Below, piece after piece: positions 7,082 to 13,893 of a stretch of DNA of 13,893 nt (the first letter of the stretch is position 1; every line of letters starts with the position of its first letter). Origin of the DNA: a bacterium (GTDB lineage Bacteria > Chloroflexota > Dormibacteria > UBA8260 > Bog-877); contig JAKAWF010000014.1 in NCBI GenBank assembly GCA_021817025.1, positions 1 to 13,893 of the forward strand, read 5' to 3'. Below the pieces are notes generated by a model. It searched no databases. It worked only from the letters and a program-made list of their open reading frames with translations, and was not told where the DNA came from. Position numbers and translations under genes: made by a program.

Positions 7082-9428
7082 GCTGGCGCTGATTCTCCTG
7101 CTCATCGTCACAGTGGTGGCGGCGCTGGCCGCCCTGCCAGGTCTGAGCCATCTCGGTCAGCCGCCCAGCCCCTGGCGCCTGGCCCCCATCGTGACCCTGG
7201 GGCTGGCAGCCCTGCTGGGGCTCGCCTGCGCGGGGGTCATCGCGACCACGCTGCTCGGCTCGCTGGGAGGGGTCGGTTGTCTGGCCGGGGTGGCCGGCGT
7301 CATGATGGCGGCCGGCTCCGCGCGGAGACTGCCCGGGCGGGGGTGGGGGCTGGCCGCCCTGCTCCTGGGTGGCCTGCTGGTGGCCCTGCTGCTCAGCGGA
7401 CAGGTGGCGGGAGTGGCGGCGGGGCCGAATCCCCTCGCCTCGCTGCGGCAGCAGCTGGAGGGGGCGAACCCGGCCCAAACGCAGCTCCTCGCCTTGCTGG
7501 TGGTGTGTTGGGCGAACGGAGCCTGGATCGGGTGGTTGGCGATCCGCGAGCGAGCGGGTGCGGTGGCCTGCGCGGTGCCCATGGTCGTGCTCATAGCCGA
7601 CCTGGTGAACATCCCCGCCGCGGTGCAGGGGGCTCCCCTCTGGCCGGTGGTGGCAGCCGTCTTTGGGGGGCTCGCCCTGGTCGGCTGGACTCACCAGGAG
7701 ACCAACCTCTCGCGCTGGGCCCGTCTGGGCGTGCCGGTGACCGGTTCCAGACCCGCCCGCAGCCTGGCGGTGGTGGTCGCTTGCGCGGCCGGGCTGAGCG
7801 CTTTGGCCCTGATCGTGCCGCCCCTCAATCGCACCAACATCAGCCCCCGCTTCTTTCACTCGGGCCCCCCGGTTGCGGTCACCACCAACCAGAGCCAGCG
7901 GATCGCGCCGATCTCCGGTTACTCCACGTCCGTGGTCCCGGGCGGGCCGATCCGCCAGGTGACGACGCCGGTGCTCAGCTACACGACCTCAGCCCCCGGT
8001 GGCTCCGTCTACCTGCAGGGCGCGGTGCTCAGCCAATTCAGCCACGGCAACTGGTCCCAGCAGGCGGGCTCCGGCCGGACCGTGGGCCCCGGCCAGTTCC
8101 TCCCGTACAGCGAGCAGCCCAGCCAGGGAACGGTCGCCATCGCGTCCGGGCGCAAGGAGGTCTCTTTGCACGTGACCTACATCGGCTCGGGAGATCAGGA
8201 GGTGGCCGACCTGCTCTACCCGGGAAGCCCCACCCAGACTCCGCTCGACCCCGGCCGGTACGTCGCCAGCGGGGAGCTGAGCGGGCATCAGTTGCTGACC
8301 GTGACGGCGGTGGTGCCGAGGTCTGGGATTCCGGCGGTGCTGCCTTCGTCCGGGACGATCACAACCTACGGCACGATCTCGACCGCCACCCCCGCACAGC
8401 TGGAGGCGGCCGGCACCAGCTACCCCGCCTGGGTCATTCCGTACACCTCTTTGCCCCCCAGCGGCAACGTCCTCTCCGAGGACCAGCTGGCCGCCGACGC
8501 GGTGGCCATGGCCGGGGCCACGACCAATCCCTACCTGATGGCCCTCAACGTCCAGAACGCGCTGAGGGCCGACGAGATCTACACCCTGGATCCGCCCAAG
8601 CCGCCCGCCTCGGTATGGCCCATCGTCTACTTCCTCAACCAGTCGCACCGGGGCTACTGCCAGTACTTCGCCTCGGCGATGGGAGCCATGCTGCGCACCC
8701 TGGGCATCCCCGCCCGCCTGGTCAGCGGGTTCGGACCCGGCGAGGAGGGCAAGCTCCCCAACGGGCAGTGGCTGATCACCCAGGCCGACGCCCACACCTG
8801 GGTGCAGGTCTACTTTCCCGGTTACGGATGGGTCAACTTCGAGCCGACCCCTGATGGGTTTTACCAACCAGCCGGAGCCACCGCCAGCACCGCTCCCGGG
8901 AGCCCGGCTGCCGCCATCTTGCGCTCTCACCCCGGGGTGCGGTCCGGGGCTCCCTCCGGGCCTGGGACCGGTCGGCCCCGGCACCACCAAGGGCAGGGGT
9001 TCCTCTGGATCCCAACGGCTTTGGCGGTGGGGCTGCTGCTGCTCCTCGCCGTTGGCATGGGGTTCACCTGGACCCGACGGGCCCGCAACCCAGGTCAGAT
9101 CCGTCGGCGGCTGGAGGCGCCAGTCCACCTCGCCCTGAGCGGCAACCCGCACGCCCGCACGGTGCCGGAGCTTGCCCAAGCCTGCGCTGAGCTGGCGGCG
9201 CATCCTCGCGATCTGGGCTTGGGGGCAGCGTTCCTCGATCTGGCCCGTGAATCGGATCGGCTCGCCTTCGGGAGCCCGGCCGGTGCCCCCCCCGACGACC
9301 TGATCCTGAGCTGGCTGCGAGTGCGCGGAACCTACCCACGCCTGCTGTGGCGGGCGTGGCGGGCGGGCCGCCACCAGCGCGCGGCCAGCCCCCGGTCCGC
9401 GCCCCGGGCAAGGCTGCGCCGGACGTGA
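7074..9428 (+). CDS. Membrane transglutaminase-like protein (TgpA type)
   Basis: A 784-residue integral membrane protein. There are about six N-terminal hydrophobic segments (within 3-22, 38-62, 66-80, 91-115, 137-155, 164-205), another near 229-250, a large probably extracytoplasmic domain, a transglutaminase-like core, and a last membrane helix (about 643-664) with a short cytoplasmic tail. In the core: SHRGYCQYFASAM with Cys529, ADAHTWVQVYFPGYGW with His574, then FEPTP with Glu590 at the place where the catalytic aspartate of many transglutaminases sits. The region after 600 is Pro/Gly/Ala-rich. Family members act on proteins or peptides at the cell envelope; the substrate here is unknown. 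TTG 7074 overlaps the DUF58 stop by 8 nt; this start is plausible, since hydrophobic sequence begins immediately, but the Shine-Dalgarno is poor. Confidence 0.9.
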   Translation: MSELALILLLIVTVVAALAALPGLSHLGQPPSPWRLAPIVTLGLAALLGLACAGVIATTLLGSLGGVGCLAGVAGVMMAAGSARRLPGRGWGLAALLLGGLLVALLLSGQVAGVAAGPNPLASLRQQLEGANPAQTQLLALLVVCWANGAWIGWLAIRERAGAVACAVPMVVLIADLVNIPAAVQGAPLWPVVAAVFGGLALVGWTHQETNLSRWARLGVPVTGSRPARSLAVVVACAAGLSALALIVPPLNRTNISPRFFHSGPPVAVTTNQSQRIAPISGYSTSVVPGGPIRQVTTPVLSYTTSAPGGSVYLQGAVLSQFSHGNWSQQAGSGRTVGPGQFLPYSEQPSQGTVAIASGRKEVSLHVTYIGSGDQEVADLLYPGSPTQTPLDPGRYVASGELSGHQLLTVTAVVPRSGIPAVLPSSGTITTYGTISTATPAQLEAAGTSYPAWVIPYTSLPPSGNVLSEDQLAADAVAMAGATTNPYLMALNVQNALRADEIYTLDPPKPPASVWPIVYFLNQSHRGYCQYFASAMGAMLRTLGIPARLVSGFGPGEEGKLPNGQWLITQADAHTWVQVYFPGYGWVNFEPTPDGFYQPAGATASTAPGSPAAAILRSHPGVRSGAPSGPGTGRPRHHQGQGFLWIPTALAVGLLLLLAVGMGFTWTRRARNPGQIRRRLEAPVHLALSGNPHARTVPELAQACAELAAHPRDLGLGAAFLDLARESDRLAFGSPAGAPPDDLILSWLRVRGTYPRLLWRAWRAGRHQRAASPRSAPRARLRRT

Positions 9429-9445
9429 TGAGCGAGGCGGACTAG

Positions 9446-10180
9446 GTGGAGCTGGCCATCCTCGGCAGCGGTGCCGCCTTTTCGGAGAGCGGCCTCAACT
9501 CCGGCTACCTCTTGGACCAGGGCGTACTGCTGGACTGCGGCGCGCCAGTCACCCCACTGCTGGCTCCGATGGGCCGAAGCGTCGCCGATCTGGAGACCAT
9601 CGTGATCTCCCATCTGCACGGCGACCACGTGCTCCACCTGCCGGTGCTGGTCGCCACCCGGCTGCTCCACCATCCGGACCTGCCCCCGCTGCGGATGGTG
9701 GGACCACGGGGCCTGGGAGAACACCTCTCCCAGCTCGGGCGGCTCGCCTTCGGAGAGGAGTTCTGGAGCCAGCTGATGACCGGCCACCGCCCGCAGGTGG
9801 AGGAATGGGAGGACGGCCGCAGTGGCGATGCCGGGGCCTACCGGCTGACGGCCTACGAGGTCGAGCATTCGGAGCGGCTGCACTGCCTGGCGTTTCGGGT
9901 CGAGTCGGAGGGGATCGCCCTGGGCTATTCCGGCGACACCACCTACTGCGACGGGATCCGCCGCCTGGCTCGGTCCGTGCACTACCTGCTCTGCGAGTGC
10001 ACGGCCTGGTCGGCGCCGGCCCCGATCCACCTGTGGCGTGGTGAGGTGGAGGAGCTGATGAGGGAGGCGCCGCACACCCGCTTCATCCTGACCCACCTGG
10101 GCGAACGGCGGCCGGTGCGAGGAGCCCTCCTGGCCTCGGACGGCCTCCGCCTCAGGCTCAGGCCGGGCGCAGCGGACTGA
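9446..10180 (+). CDS. MBL-fold metallo-hydrolase (RNase Z/arylsulfatase-like)
   Basis: A 244-residue metallo-beta-lactamase-fold hydrolase. Metal ligands are visible: HLHGDH at 56-61 (the HxHxDH motif), a probable His141 (EVEHSE), Asp164 in YSGDTTYC, and His217 in ILTHLGE. The start LAILGSGAAF and the SGDT motif are typical of the RNase Z-like/ElaC-type group, but the protein is shorter than tRNase Z and I see no long flexible arm, so tRNA processing is not claimed. GTG at 9446 is chosen, with GAGGCGG at 9434-9440; 17 nt after the transglutaminase stop, so probably the last gene of the block. Its 3' end overlaps the convergent thiO by 23 nt. Substrate unknown. Confidence 0.87.
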   Translation: MELAILGSGAAFSESGLNSGYLLDQGVLLDCGAPVTPLLAPMGRSVADLETIVISHLHGDHVLHLPVLVATRLLHHPDLPPLRMVGPRGLGEHLSQLGRLAFGEEFWSQLMTGHRPQVEEWEDGRSGDAGAYRLTAYEVEHSERLHCLAFRVESEGIALGYSGDTTYCDGIRRLARSVHYLLCECTAWSAPAPIHLWRGEVEELMREAPHTRFILTHLGERRPVRGALLASDGLRLRLRPGAAD

Positions 10181-11369
10181 AGGCTGAGAGCTCCGGGGGA
10201 TCCTGCCCTTCGATGACCGCTCTGGCGATCAGCTGGGCCGTGACCGGCGCCAGCAGAACGCCGTTGCGATGGTGACCGGTCCCGAGCAGGACTCGGGGGC
10301 TGGCCGGAGAGCGGCCCAGCAGCGGCCCACCCCTGGCAAAGGGGCGCAGACCGGCCCAGCTGCCGGCGAACCGGGCGGGGGCCAGGGCGGGCAGCAACCT
10401 GCGGGCGGAGGAGGCCACCTGGACCACACCCTCCAGGGTGGTCCAGGGCTGGAGGCCGACCAGCTCCTCGGTCGCCCCCGCCAGCACCAGTCCGGAGCGC
10501 TTCTGGAGCAGGTAGCCGTGATCCCCGAAGACGATCCGGGGCAGCACCGACCTGCCCGGGGAGATCGCCAGCATCTGGCCCCGCACCGGCACCAACGCCA
10601 CCCCCACCCCGAGCTGCTCCATCAGGGGAGCGCTCCCAACGCCGGTGGCGAGGATCACGTGGTCGGCTGTGAGCTCCCGGGCCCGCTCCCCGCCCACACG
10701 CACCACCGGGCGGGGCCCCTCCGTGCGGAGGCCCTCGACCGGCGCTTCGGTCTCGATCCGAACTCCCCTCCGGAGGCAGGCTTTCAGCAGCCCCTCCAGC
10801 AGCCGGTGGCTGTGGACGTGGCCCTCGTCCGGGTAGACAAGCCCCGCGACGACGTCGGGCCCGAGGTCCGGCACCTCCCGACGAAGTTGGTCGAGGCTGA
10901 GCAGCTCCGAAACCTGGATTCCCTGGGTCAGCTGCCAGGCCCGCTTCACCTCCAGGTCGGTGGCGAACTCAGCGTTGGTGGTCACCCTGAGCAGTCCTCC
11001 GAGCTCCAGCTCACAGTCCACTCCCGACTCGTCCCGGAGCTGGTCCGACCAGTCCCGCCAGAGGCTGAAGCTGCTCCGGCAGAGGTCGAAGAAGGGGCCG
11101 GGAGAGCCCGCCTCCACCCCGGCCGCCAGCATCCCCGCCGCTGCGGCCGAAGTGCCCTGCCCGCACTCTGGCTCGCGCTCGAGAACGGTGACCTGCACCC
11201 CCTCCCGCGCCAGGGCGAGAGCGATGGAGAGCCCGATCACCCCGGCACCGGCGACCACGCACTCGCCCGAGGCTGGCGAGGACCGGAGTTGGAGGGACCG
11301 GAAATCGCTCACTCCGCCAGACACCTCGGGAGCGCCGGCGGGACGCTCCCCGGCTGAGCCAGCCGGCAC
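10158..11369 (-). CDS. thiO: FAD-dependent glycine oxidase ThiO-like
   Basis: A 403-residue FAD-dependent amine oxidase of the DAO family, of the type that oxidises glycine to the imine used in thiamine thiazole synthesis. Visible: dinucleotide-fold GAGVIG at 41-46; the ribose-binding acidic residue in VLERE; SAAAAGMLAAG at 74-84, typical of the family; and the C-terminal flavin motif GTGHHRNGVLLAP at 363-375, the strongest pointer to ThiO. No thiS or thiG is in the window, so another D-amino-acid or sarcosine oxidase remains possible. The GTG at 11369 is the first start after an in-frame stop, with GGAGG 11 nt upstream; GTG at 11312 would give a more usual short N-terminus. Convergent with, and overlapping, the hydrolase gene. 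Confidence 0.85.
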   Translation of the reverse strand: MPAGSAGERPAGAPEVSGGVSDFRSLQLRSSPASGECVVAGAGVIGLSIALALAREGVQVTVLEREPECGQGTSAAAAGMLAAGVEAGSPGPFFDLCRSSFSLWRDWSDQLRDESGVDCELELGGLLRVTTNAEFATDLEVKRAWQLTQGIQVSELLSLDQLRREVPDLGPDVVAGLVYPDEGHVHSHRLLEGLLKACLRRGVRIETEAPVEGLRTEGPRPVVRVGGERARELTADHVILATGVGSAPLMEQLGVGVALVPVRGQMLAISPGRSVLPRIVFGDHGYLLQKRSGLVLAGATEELVGLQPWTTLEGVVQVASSARRLLPALAPARFAGSWAGLRPFARGGPLLGRSPASPRVLLGTGHHRNGVLLAPVTAQLIARAVIEGQDPPELSAFSPLRPA

Positions 11370-11409
11370 CGCTCAAAATGCCTCCAGCCCTGGCTGCTCA
11401 GGAGCGCAC

Positions 11410-11429
11410 CTCCCCGCGTTGCAGGGGAG
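11410..11429 (-). promoter_or_regulatory. Hairpin about 40 nt upstream of thiO start
   Basis: Six-base-pair arms CTCCCC and GGGGAG enclose a short inner GC stem with a 3-nt loop. Close to the start codon and Shine-Dalgarno of thiO, it could act as an attenuator or sequestering stem, but there is no T-run and no alternative pairing that I can prove. Confidence 0.25.
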
Positions 11430-11487
11430 CGCCCAAGTGAGCCGCGCCCGTCACCGGGCCGCCGTGCCCAGCCAGGAGTGCCGGCCA

Positions 11488-11503
11488 CCTGCGGCACCGC
11501 AGG
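11488..11503. repeat. Palindrome CCTGCGG-CA-CCGCAGG
   Basis: A perfect 7-bp inverted repeat with a 2-nt centre in the middle of the gap before thiO. The tiny centre suits a dimeric regulator operator better than an RNA hairpin. No known operator was recognised. Confidence 0.3.
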
Positions 11504-11551
11504 CGCGCGCGAACCCGCCCTGGTGGCAAGCGCGTACCGGTTGGGCTTGTG

Positions 11552-11574
11552 CTCACTCCTTCGAGGATAGTGAG
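11552..11574 (-). terminator. Candidate terminator hairpin behind the AlkX-like gene
   Basis: CTCACT at 11552-11557 pairs with AGTGAG at 11569-11574, and CCT with AGG inside, around a 3-nt loop with a 2-nt bulge. It lies 25 nt after the stop codon of the minus-strand AlkX-like gene. No T-run follows in that direction, so this would be a weak or non-canonical terminator. Confidence 0.35.
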
Positions 11575-11599
11575 TCGGCCGCCCGGCGGGGCCGTCAAG

Positions 11600-12859
11600 T
11601 CAGCCCTGCAGAACCCGCCGCCAGGAGGGCGGCCCCACAACCCGGCCCTCCACCGCGACCCCGTCGACACCCACGAAGGCCGCCAGCTCATCCAGCGCCA
11701 GCCGGGTGGCCAGAGGAATCTCGTCGTGGTCCGGAACGTTCGGCTCCGCATGCACCGCCGCCACCACCAGGCGGCCGCGTTCCCGGCGGCAGTCGAGGCG
11801 GCCCACCAAGCGGTCCTGGTGCAGGATCGGCAGGACGTAGTAGCCGTACTGGCGCCGAGCCTTGGGCAGGTAGATCTCCATGCGGTAGCGAAAGTCAAAG
11901 AGCAATTCAGCCCGGCTGCGATCGATGATCAGGTTGTCGAAAGGCGACAGCAGGGTGGTCCGGCCGGACCACGCCCCGCCCCCGGGCGCCTCCCATCTGG
12001 CAATCGCGGCCGGGGAGGCGAACCAGCGACCTGGAAGCCGGCCCGCGGCGTGAGCCACGATCACCTCACAGGCCCTGTGCCGCCGCACCAGCATCTCCAG
12101 CGCGGGCTCCACTCGGCCTGGGGCTCCGCCCTTGAAATGGAAGCCGACCTGGCTGGCGGTGGCGACTCCCAGGGAGGCCAGTGCCCGCTCTGACAGCTCC
12201 GCCAGCGCCCGCGACCCCGACAATACCGGCTCGGCCAGCGCTTCCGGCAGCCAATCCTCCGCGCGGGCCCAGATCCGGCCGCGGGCAGCGCGCCCGGCCA
12301 CCATCACCCGGCCCTGGCGCCACAGCAGCTCGAGCATCCGCTGGTGGTCGCGATCGGTACCCCAGCCGGTCTGCTCCCGGGCCTCGGTGAGCGAGCTGGC
12401 GAAGGCGCCGCCGGGGAGGGGACCCTCGCGACCAAGCCGAGTGAGAATGGCGCGCCGCAGCCCCCGGTTGCCCGCCATCCAGTCCGCCAGGCGACGGCCC
12501 TCGGGGGTCGCGCGGCGGCCGAACTCACGCATCCGCCAGCGGTGCAGCCGGAAGTCGCCGGTGGGCAGGATGGAGGCCGCGTGGGCCCAGTACTCGAAGA
12601 GACTTCGGTCCTGCCAGAGCGCCCTCTCGAGGGCCGCCTGGGAGTGCTGGCCCAGGCGGCTCCAGAGCACCAGCTGGTGGCTTGGACATACGGCCGACAG
12701 CGGGTCGCGCTGGAGATAGCCGAGCTGTCGAACGAGCTCACCCACGCCCCCGCCCGGGGCCGCCTGGGACCCGGATGAGCGGGGCCCCAGATCCTGGCTC
12801 TCCAGCGCCAACCGGCGCGCTTGCTCCACCGTGATGGTGGGAAGCGCCCGCCCACCCAC
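11600..12859 (-). CDS. Winged-helix DNA glycosylase, AlkX/YcaQ type (HTH_42 family)
   Basis: A 419-residue protein of the AlkZ/YcaQ winged-helix family. The catalytic-site motif reads GYLQRDPLSAVCPSHQLVLWSRL with Q50-R51-D52. The QxD form marks the AlkX (Escherichia coli YcaQ) branch, which unhooks DNA interstrand crosslinks and N7-alkyl adducts; the AlkZ branch has QxQ. Further family blocks: SLFEYWAHAASILPTGDF at 86-103; SPFDNLIIDRSRAELLFDF at 305-323; YYVLPILHQDRLVGRLD at 340-356. The GTG at 12859 is the start used; a GTG about ten codons on would also leave all motifs. CHAD ends 45 nt upstream in the same direction, so the two may be cotranscribed. The specific lesion substrate is inferred from the motif, not shown. 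Confidence 0.88.
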   Translation of the reverse strand: MGGRALPTITVEQARRLALESQDLGPRSSGSQAAPGGGVGELVRQLGYLQRDPLSAVCPSHQLVLWSRLGQHSQAALERALWQDRSLFEYWAHAASILPTGDFRLHRWRMREFGRRATPEGRRLADWMAGNRGLRRAILTRLGREGPLPGGAFASSLTEAREQTGWGTDRDHQRMLELLWRQGRVMVAGRAARGRIWARAEDWLPEALAEPVLSGSRALAELSERALASLGVATASQVGFHFKGGAPGRVEPALEMLVRRHRACEVIVAHAAGRLPGRWFASPAAIARWEAPGGGAWSGRTTLLSPFDNLIIDRSRAELLFDFRYRMEIYLPKARRQYGYYVLPILHQDRLVGRLDCRRERGRLVVAAVHAEPNVPDHDEIPLATRLALDELAAFVGVDGVAVEGRVVGPPSWRRVLQG

Positions 12860-12904
12860 TACGGGAGCCGCCCGGCACCGCCACCCGCCGGCGAAGCGCT
12901 GGCC

Positions 12905-13840
12905 TCAGCCGAGGCAGGCAAGCTCCGCCGACCGCCACCATCCGCTCGCGTCCAGGCGCGCCAGCTCCAGCTCGGCCGCCTCCTGGGCCGACTCCTGCTC
13001 CAGCTCGACCCGCACGACCAGGCGGCGCAGGGCCGGGCGCAGTTCGCGCTGCTGCTGCTTGCTGGCACGGTCGATCCAGTCCTCCAACACCGCCAGGTCG
13101 TGGCAGCGGCCCAGCAGACCCTGCACCCGGCGCAGCTCCTCAAGCACCACCTCGTGTTCGGCGGCCAGCACCGGTGCGAAGAGCTCCAGCCGGTAGCGCA
13201 ACCGGCGGGTGCGGACGCGCCGACGATGCAGCTCGGCGGCCTCCCCATGACCGCGGCTCGCGTTGCGAAAGAATTGGGGTAGCTGGACGGCCGCCAGATT
13301 CCTGGCGGCACCCGGCTGGGGGAGGTGATCAGGCAGCACCGGGGTGCGCGCCAGCTCCCGCAACCTGGCCGGCTCGGGGCCGCCGACCATCCGCTGGTGG
13401 CGCTCCGCTATCTCCCGTGCCGTGGTGTCGGCCAGCCAGCGCCGGGCCTCCGCCTCCAGACCTCGGAGCCCAGGCCGCAGGCCGCCCACCACCCCCGTTC
13501 CGAAGCCGGCGGAGGCACTAGGGTCGTCACTGCGGTCACGCGAGACCGCCACCGGCCCCAGGACCTGGTCGAGAAGTTCCAGGCGCACCTGGGCATCCCG
13601 CAAAGGCCCGAGCGAGCGCTCCACCTTCCGGAGTCGGCGGGGGCCCCGCCGCAGTCCCGGGGTGAGGCAAGCGTCGAAGGCACGCCAGGCCTCGCGGAGG
13701 CGACGCAGCGCCACCCGGGCGTCGTGAACGGCCTCCAGATCGCTCGCCAGAGGCAGGCGGGCGGCCGCCCACTGCAACGCCTCGGCCCGCTCCGCCAGCG
13801 CCGCGCCCGCCAGCTCGCGAACGGAAACCTGTTCAGGCAC
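12905..13840 (-). CDS. CHAD-domain protein
   Basis: A 311-residue protein that is a single CHAD domain: all-helical, internally duplicated, very rich in Arg and Leu. CHAD binds polyphosphate through its basic faces and is often linked to polyphosphate enzymes or CYTH triphosphatases. The two repeat signatures are plain: VHDARVALRRLREAWRAF at 38-55 and AAELHRRRVRTRRLRYRLEL at 201-220. Each half then has its RDAQVRLELL/HDLAVLEDWI motif (81-90 and 247-256). No CYTH domain is fused. GTG at 13840 overlaps the stop of an upstream partial gene by 8 nt; this frame has strong third-position GC. It precedes the AlkX-like gene. Confidence 0.9.
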   Translation of the reverse strand: MPEQVSVRELAGAALAERAEALQWAAARLPLASDLEAVHDARVALRRLREAWRAFDACLTPGLRRGPRRLRKVERSLGPLRDAQVRLELLDQVLGPVAVSRDRSDDPSASAGFGTGVVGGLRPGLRGLEAEARRWLADTTAREIAERHQRMVGGPEPARLRELARTPVLPDHLPQPGAARNLAAVQLPQFFRNASRGHGEAAELHRRRVRTRRLRYRLELFAPVLAAEHEVVLEELRRVQGLLGRCHDLAVLEDWIDRASKQQQRELRPALRRLVVRVELEQESAQEAAELELARLDASGWWRSAELACLG

Positions 13841-13893
13841 CGGCCGCCACCAGCTCGGCTCGCGCCGACTCCGAGCCCACCGGAAGCGACCAG
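13833..13893 (-). CDS. C-terminal end of an unidentified gene upstream of the CHAD gene
   Basis: The minus strand from the right edge carries a 19-codon open frame ending in TGA at 13833-13835, reading ...SESARAELVAAGA. Of the three frames it has the strongest third-position GC, and its stop overlaps the CHAD GTG start (GTGCCTGA), a usual operon junction. Too short to name; a polyphosphate-related gene would fit the neighbourhood, but nothing in these residues shows that. Confidence 0.4.
   Translation of the reverse strand, partial: WSLPVGSESARAELVAAGA

Larger units (their letters stand above)
11370..11599 (-). other. 230-nt gap upstream of thiO, possible structured leader
   Basis: No convincing gene. 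It contains three inverted repeats (11410-11429, 11488-11503, 11552-11574), listed separately, and GC-rich sequence between them. I looked for the TPP riboswitch core that often precedes thiamine genes (CUGAGA and ACCUGAU...GCGUAGGGA) on the minus strand and did not see it. An open frame of about 52 codons crosses it but lacks a usable ribosome site. Either a leader with attenuator-type structure or plain spacer. Confidence 0.3.

Noticed and set aside
7277..8854. 525-codon plus-strand open frame inside the transglutaminase gene
   Set aside because: It is out of frame with the clear transglutaminase motifs and its product is Gly/Arg/Pro-rich without any fold; a shadow frame.
9428..9445. Five-codon open frame between the transglutaminase and the hydrolase
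   Set aside because: Too short (ATG to TAG) to be credible as a gene; it only provides the Shine-Dalgarno region of the hydrolase.
10269..11357. 362-codon plus-strand open frame opposite thiO
   Set aside because: The opposite strand holds GAGVIG and GTGHHRNG motifs in the right order; the plus-strand product is compositionally odd and domain-free.
11398..11556. Possible 52-codon minus-strand gene in the gap before thiO (considered as thiS)
   Set aside because: The GTG start has AAGGAG overlapping it, leaving no spacing; the product is Arg/Pro/Gly-rich and lacks the C-terminal Gly-Gly of ThiS.
11370..11599. TPP riboswitch upstream of thiO
   Set aside because: Neither the CUGAGA element nor the ACCUGAU...GCGUAGGGA core can be found on the minus strand.

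Overview
The window is uniformly GC-rich (about 70% by eye) and gene-dense, with frequent GTG/TTG starts. All of it reads as ordinary chromosome: there are no transposases, integrases, phage genes, CRISPR arrays, rRNA or tRNA. The gene set points to a high-GC Terrabacteria lineage, most plausibly Chloroflexota or the related Dormibacterota. The main reason is the run of a cyanobacterial/Chloroflexi-type R3H-domain AAA ATPase, thymidylate kinase and a DarA/PstA-type cyclic-di-AMP receptor. That assignment is inference and needs a database search.

Layout. Plus strand, 1-1962: the 3' end of pdxS, then pdxT (the two subunits of pyridoxal 5'-phosphate synthase), then a degenerate tandem GNAT-fold protein. 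A 179-nt gap (1963-2141) holds short repeats and a perfect Shine-Dalgarno. Plus strand, 2142-4784: R3H/AAA ATPase, tmk and darA; darA starts inside the tmk stop codon, and the same tmk-darA order is known from Bacillus. A 96-nt gap with a -10-like TATACT precedes the plus-strand block 4881-10180: a MoxR ATPase, a DUF58 protein, a membrane transglutaminase and a metallo-beta-lactamase-fold hydrolase. MoxR/DUF58/transglutaminase is a widespread envelope-associated module.

The right-hand 3.7 kb is on the minus strand. Reading in transcription direction from the right edge: the last ~19 codons of an unidentified gene, a CHAD-domain protein, an AlkX/YcaQ-type winged-helix DNA glycosylase with the QxD motif, a 230-nt gap with three hairpin-forming sequences, and a ThiO-type glycine oxidase whose 3' end overlaps the convergent hydrolase gene by 23 bp.

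Functionally this is housekeeping and stress-related: vitamin B6 synthesis, dTTP supply next to c-di-AMP sensing, an envelope chaperone/transglutaminase module, polyphosphate-type binding, crosslink repair and thiamine-type FAD chemistry. I did not find a clearly new multi-gene system. The points most worth a second look are the probable CTG start of the R3H ATPase, overlapping the stop of a tiny upstream frame; the divergent DarA linked to tmk; the unusual phosphate motif of Tmk; and the structured leader in front of thiO.
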